Positions 6,146 to 7,902 of a stretch of DNA of 7,902 nucleotides are shown piece by piece. The position numbers and the translations under genes were made by a program. Numbering within the stretch: position 1 is the stretch's first letter; the number at the start of each line of letters is the position of its first letter. Origin of the DNA: Vulcanimicrobiota bacterium (GTDB lineage: Bacteria > Vulcanimicrobiota > Vulcanimicrobiia > Vulcanimicrobiales > Vulcanimicrobiaceae); NCBI GenBank assembly GCA_019245275.1, contig JAFARW010000074.1, positions 1 through 7,902 on the forward strand, read 5' to 3'. Below the pieces are notes generated by a model. It was given only the letters and a program-made list of their open reading frames with translations. It did no database searches and was not told the DNA's origin.

Positions 6146-6865
6146 ATGCTCGTGATCCCAGCGATGGATTTGCACAACGGCAAATGCGTGAGTTTGCTTC
6201 AGGGCGATCCAGGCACCGAAACGCAATACGATGATGACGCGGTGGAGCGGGCGCGCGGTTACGTCTCCGACGGGGCGCAGCGTCTGCAGGTGATCGACCT
6301 GGACGGCGCGCTTGGTTCCGGCCAAAACGAGCAGACGATCGCGTCGATCTGCCAAGCCGTCGAAGTGCCGGTCGAAACGGGCGGCGGAATTCGAAGTTTA
6401 GCCGATGCTCAGCGGCATTTAGACGCGGGTGCTTCGTACGTAATTCTCGGCACCGTCCTGGTCGAAGACGAGCGCAGTGCGCGCAACATCATCGGAGCGC
6501 TCGGCGACAAAGTGATCGCCGGCATTGATGCCCGCGGCGAAAACGTTCGCATTCACGGCTGGCAGGCCGGCACGGTCGTGCTTCGCGATTCGCTGATCAA
6601 GCGCGTCGCAACGTGGGGCGTCGGTCGCATCATCCACACCGAGATCGGACGCGATGGGACGGGCGAAGGCTATGACATCGCGGCGCTGCAAGCGATCGCC
6701 GAACTTGGGACCTTTCGAGTTACAGCAAGCGGCGGCGCGAAAACGATCGACGACCTTCGGGCACTGAAATCTGCAATGCCGCCCAACGTCGATGCGTGTG
6801 TCGTTGGTCGCGCCCTGCACGACGGCACCATCGATTTAGCTGAAGCAATCAAAGCCGTCGCGTAA
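6146..6865 (+). CDS. hisA: ProFAR isomerase HisA (histidine biosynthesis)
   Basis: HisA is a cytosolic TIM-barrel enzyme that isomerises ProFAR to PRFAR, the fourth step of histidine synthesis. The 239-residue product has the barrel-opening MLVIPAMDLHNGK (1-13) with catalytic Asp8, VIDLDGA (49-55), ETGGGIRSLADA (77-88), GIDARG (126-131) with the second catalytic Asp128, HTEIGRDGTGEGYD (164-177) with Thr165, TASGGAKTIDDL (193-204) and VVGRAL (219-224), the last two binding phosphate. Start ATG 6146 is chosen because the barrel strand begins at once; AGGGAA lies 15 nt upstream. A 45-nt-longer frame from 6101 would overlap citrate synthase and add residues unlike the family. The segment CVSLLQGD (14-21) has Ser where Arg is common (VRLxQGD). 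No other his gene is in the window, so hisA is outside a his operon, probably co-transcribed with citrate synthase. Confidence 0.93.
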   Translation: MLVIPAMDLHNGKCVSLLQGDPGTETQYDDDAVERARGYVSDGAQRLQVIDLDGALGSGQNEQTIASICQAVEVPVETGGGIRSLADAQRHLDAGASYVILGTVLVEDERSARNIIGALGDKVIAGIDARGENVRIHGWQAGTVVLRDSLIKRVATWGVGRIIHTEIGRDGTGEGYDIAALQAIAELGTFRVTASGGAKTIDDLRALKSAMPPNVDACVVGRALHDGTIDLAEAIKAVA

Positions 6866-6876
6866 GAAGGCCTTCT
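6865..6876. repeat. 12-bp perfect palindrome over a ribosome-binding site
   Basis: AGAAGGCCTTCT reads the same on both strands. Its first base is the last base of the hisA TAA stop, and its left half AGAAGG (6865-6870) is the Shine-Dalgarno of the next gene, eight bases before GTG 6879. As RNA it could form only a 4-bp stem with a GGCC loop, so it is too weak for a terminator. A dimeric DNA-binding site or chance are both possible. Confidence 0.4.
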
Positions 6877-6878
6877 GC

Positions 6879-7274
6879 GTGAAGCAAAACCTCGTGTTGC
6901 CGGTAGCGTCGCTGCTCTCGATCCTTCTCGCATCATTTCATCTGGTGGACGACATCGTATACGGGTCGGAAAAAGGCGTAGCGTCAAACGTCCTTATCGT
7001 AGCCATCCTTGCAGTTTGGCTATACGGAACGCTGATGCTGCCCGAACGTCGGGCGGGGCACATTATCATGCTGCTCGGATCATTAGCAGGGCTGACCATT
7101 TTCGTGACCCACCTAACGGGCACCGGGGGCCTCGCAGGGGTCCAGGTCGGCCAATTGAGCGGAGCCTTTTTCTTCGTCTGGACGCTCCTCGCGCTTGCGA
7201 TTGTTTCTCTTTTGTCGCTCGTGCTTTCAGCACATGGTCTATGGAGTCTGCGTCGACGGAAGAGCCCAGAGTGA
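6879..7274 (+). CDS. Small membrane protein with about four transmembrane helices, function unknown
   Basis: The 131-residue product is strongly hydrophobic, with likely membrane segments at about 5-27, 37-54, 59-79 and 93-117, and a basic C-terminal end (LRRRKSPE), suggesting a cytoplasmic C-terminus. Conserved-looking features are HLVDD (21-25) at the end of helix 1, WLYG (47-50), LPERRAGH (54-61) in the loop before helix 3, and THLTGTGG (78-84) after it. I have seen similar hypothetical membrane proteins but know no function and assign none. The acidic pair Asp24-Asp25 in a membrane-edge position and three histidines (21, 61, 78) near the membrane faces are the only hints of chemistry. Start GTG 6879 has the good Shine-Dalgarno AGAAGG at 6865-6870. 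It follows hisA by 13 nt, so it is likely the last gene of that transcript, and it is convergent with alanine racemase (9-nt gap). Confidence 0.8.
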   Translation: MKQNLVLPVASLLSILLASFHLVDDIVYGSEKGVASNVLIVAILAVWLYGTLMLPERRAGHIIMLLGSLAGLTIFVTHLTGTGGLAGVQVGQLSGAFFFVWTLLALAIVSLLSLVLSAHGLWSLRRRKSPE

Positions 7275-7275
7275 C

Positions 7276-7314
7276 CGAGTTATCTACCCGTTAATGTACT
7301 CGCGAGGTAACTCG
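7276..7314. other. Inverted repeat at the convergent membrane protein / alr junction
   Basis: The arms 7276-7285 (CGAGTTATCT) and 7305-7314 (AGGTAACTCG) can pair over ten positions with one G-T wobble, around a 19-nt loop. The repeat spans the 9-nt gap between the two stop codons and the last ten codons or so of alr. The loop also contains most of CTCGCGAG (7299-7306), an 8-bp palindrome that would compete with the stem. There is no T-tract on either strand, so a canonical intrinsic terminator is not supported. A structural barrier at the convergent junction is possible. Confidence 0.3.
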
Positions 7315-7902
7315 CTCGGAAGACGCGTCACGATCTCGTAGTTGATTGTGTCGGCCCACTCGGCCCAGTCATCCGCCGTCACCATCGCATCGCCGTCGGC
7401 TCCGATCATTGTCACGACGTCTCCGGGCTGCGCTTGCGGCACAGCCGTCACGTCGATCGTCGTCATGTTCATGGCAACGCGTCCGACAATCGGACAGCGA
7501 ACGCCGTGCACGATGAACGCGCCACGATTTGAAAGCAATCGCGGAACACCTTCGGCATAACCAACCGGCACGATGCCGATTCGCATCTCATGCGGTGCGT
7601 GGAAAGTCGTTCCATACCCAACCGGGTCGCCGCGCTCGAGTCGGCGGATTTCGACAAGCGAGCTTGTGTATGAGAGTGCGGGCGTAAGCGTCAGCGCGCT
7701 TTCTTCCATGGCTTCGCGCGTCGCAGGCGATGGCCACAAACCGTACAGCGCGATGCCGACCCGCACCATGTCGAGTCGCGTTTGCGGCCAGAGCATTGCG
7801 GCAGCGGACGCTGCGATGTGACGAATTGCGCGCGTCTGGGCGGTCAGCGCATTCTGCACCGGCGCGAGCGCGCGTTCAAATGTTGCCAGTTGGGTCAGCG
7901 TA
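7284..7902 (-). CDS. alr: Alanine racemase, C-terminal part; 5' end outside window
   Basis: Alr is a cytosolic PLP enzyme that converts L-Ala to D-Ala, the substrate of the Ddl encoded at the other end of the window. The frame is open to the right edge; 205 residues are visible of about 370. They cover the end of the TIM barrel, RHIAASAAAM (27-36 of the visible part) and LDMVRVGIALYGLWPS (43-58), whose Arg47 corresponds to the Arg facing the PLP nitrogen. The C-terminal beta domain follows with GDPVGYGTTF (91-100), VPVGYAEGVPRLLSNRG (111-127), with Tyr115 as the catalytic tyrosine, GRVAMNMTTIDV (140-151) and INYEIVTRLPSELPREYI (186-203). Small departures from consensus are AAS for ANS, GYAEG for GYADG and MNM for MDQ. 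The PLP lysine lies in the missing N-terminal part. The gene ends at TAG 7284-7286, 9 nt from the convergent membrane protein gene. Confidence 0.93.
   Translation of the reverse strand, partial: TLTQLATFERALAPVQNALTAQTRAIRHIAASAAAMLWPQTRLDMVRVGIALYGLWPSPATREAMEESALTLTPALSYTSSLVEIRRLERGDPVGYGTTFHAPHEMRIGIVPVGYAEGVPRLLSNRGAFIVHGVRCPIVGRVAMNMTTIDVTAVPQAQPGDVVTMIGADGDAMVTADDWAEWADTINYEIVTRLPSELPREYING

Noticed and set aside
5569..6183. Reverse-strand open frame (204 codons) opposite citrate synthase and hisA
   Set aside because: It is antisense to strongly conserved catalytic blocks of citrate synthase, with Arg/Ala/His-rich composition and no domain.

Overview
The window is a gene-dense stretch of a GC-rich bacterial chromosome. 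It has eight complete genes, two partial genes at the edges, and almost no intergenic space. The gene content (peptidoglycan precursor synthesis, a putative lipoprotein, the TCA cycle, histidine biosynthesis) fits a peptidoglycan-bearing, free-living, prototrophic bacterium. I cannot fix the phylum without a search. An uncultured GC-rich lineage such as Eremiobacterota (WPS-2) is only a low-confidence impression from protein style.

Region 1 (2-3929, + strand) is the distal part of a dcw-type cell-wall cluster: murG (C-terminal part), murC, murB and ddl. murC/murB overlap by ATGA and murB/ddl overlap by 11 nt, so the run looks translationally coupled. In order they make lipid II from lipid I, add L-Ala to UDP-MurNAc, reduce enolpyruvyl-UDP-GlcNAc, and make D-Ala-D-Ala. 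The usual next genes (ftsQ, ftsA, ftsZ) are not here; the run stops at ddl.

Region 2 (3931-4961, - strand) is a two-gene island: a short putative lipoprotein resembling an ABC-transporter substrate-binding protein without most of its second lobe, followed by an overlapping DUF5069 gene. It is convergent with ddl across one base and head-to-head with citrate synthase, with the two ATG codons overlapping inside a single CATG.

Region 3 (4960-7274, + strand) is citrate synthase, hisA and a small four-helix membrane protein of unknown function, with 4-nt and 13-nt gaps, probably one transcript. Region 4 (7284-7902, - strand) is the C-terminal part of alanine racemase, which makes the D-alanine that Ddl joins, so both edges of the window serve peptidoglycan synthesis.

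I see no RNA genes, insertion sequences, CRISPR arrays or phage genes. Nothing here is a convincing new system. The items most worth a second look are the internally shortened binding-protein homologue, its zero-spacing divergent junction with citrate synthase, and a few substitutions at normally invariant enzyme positions.
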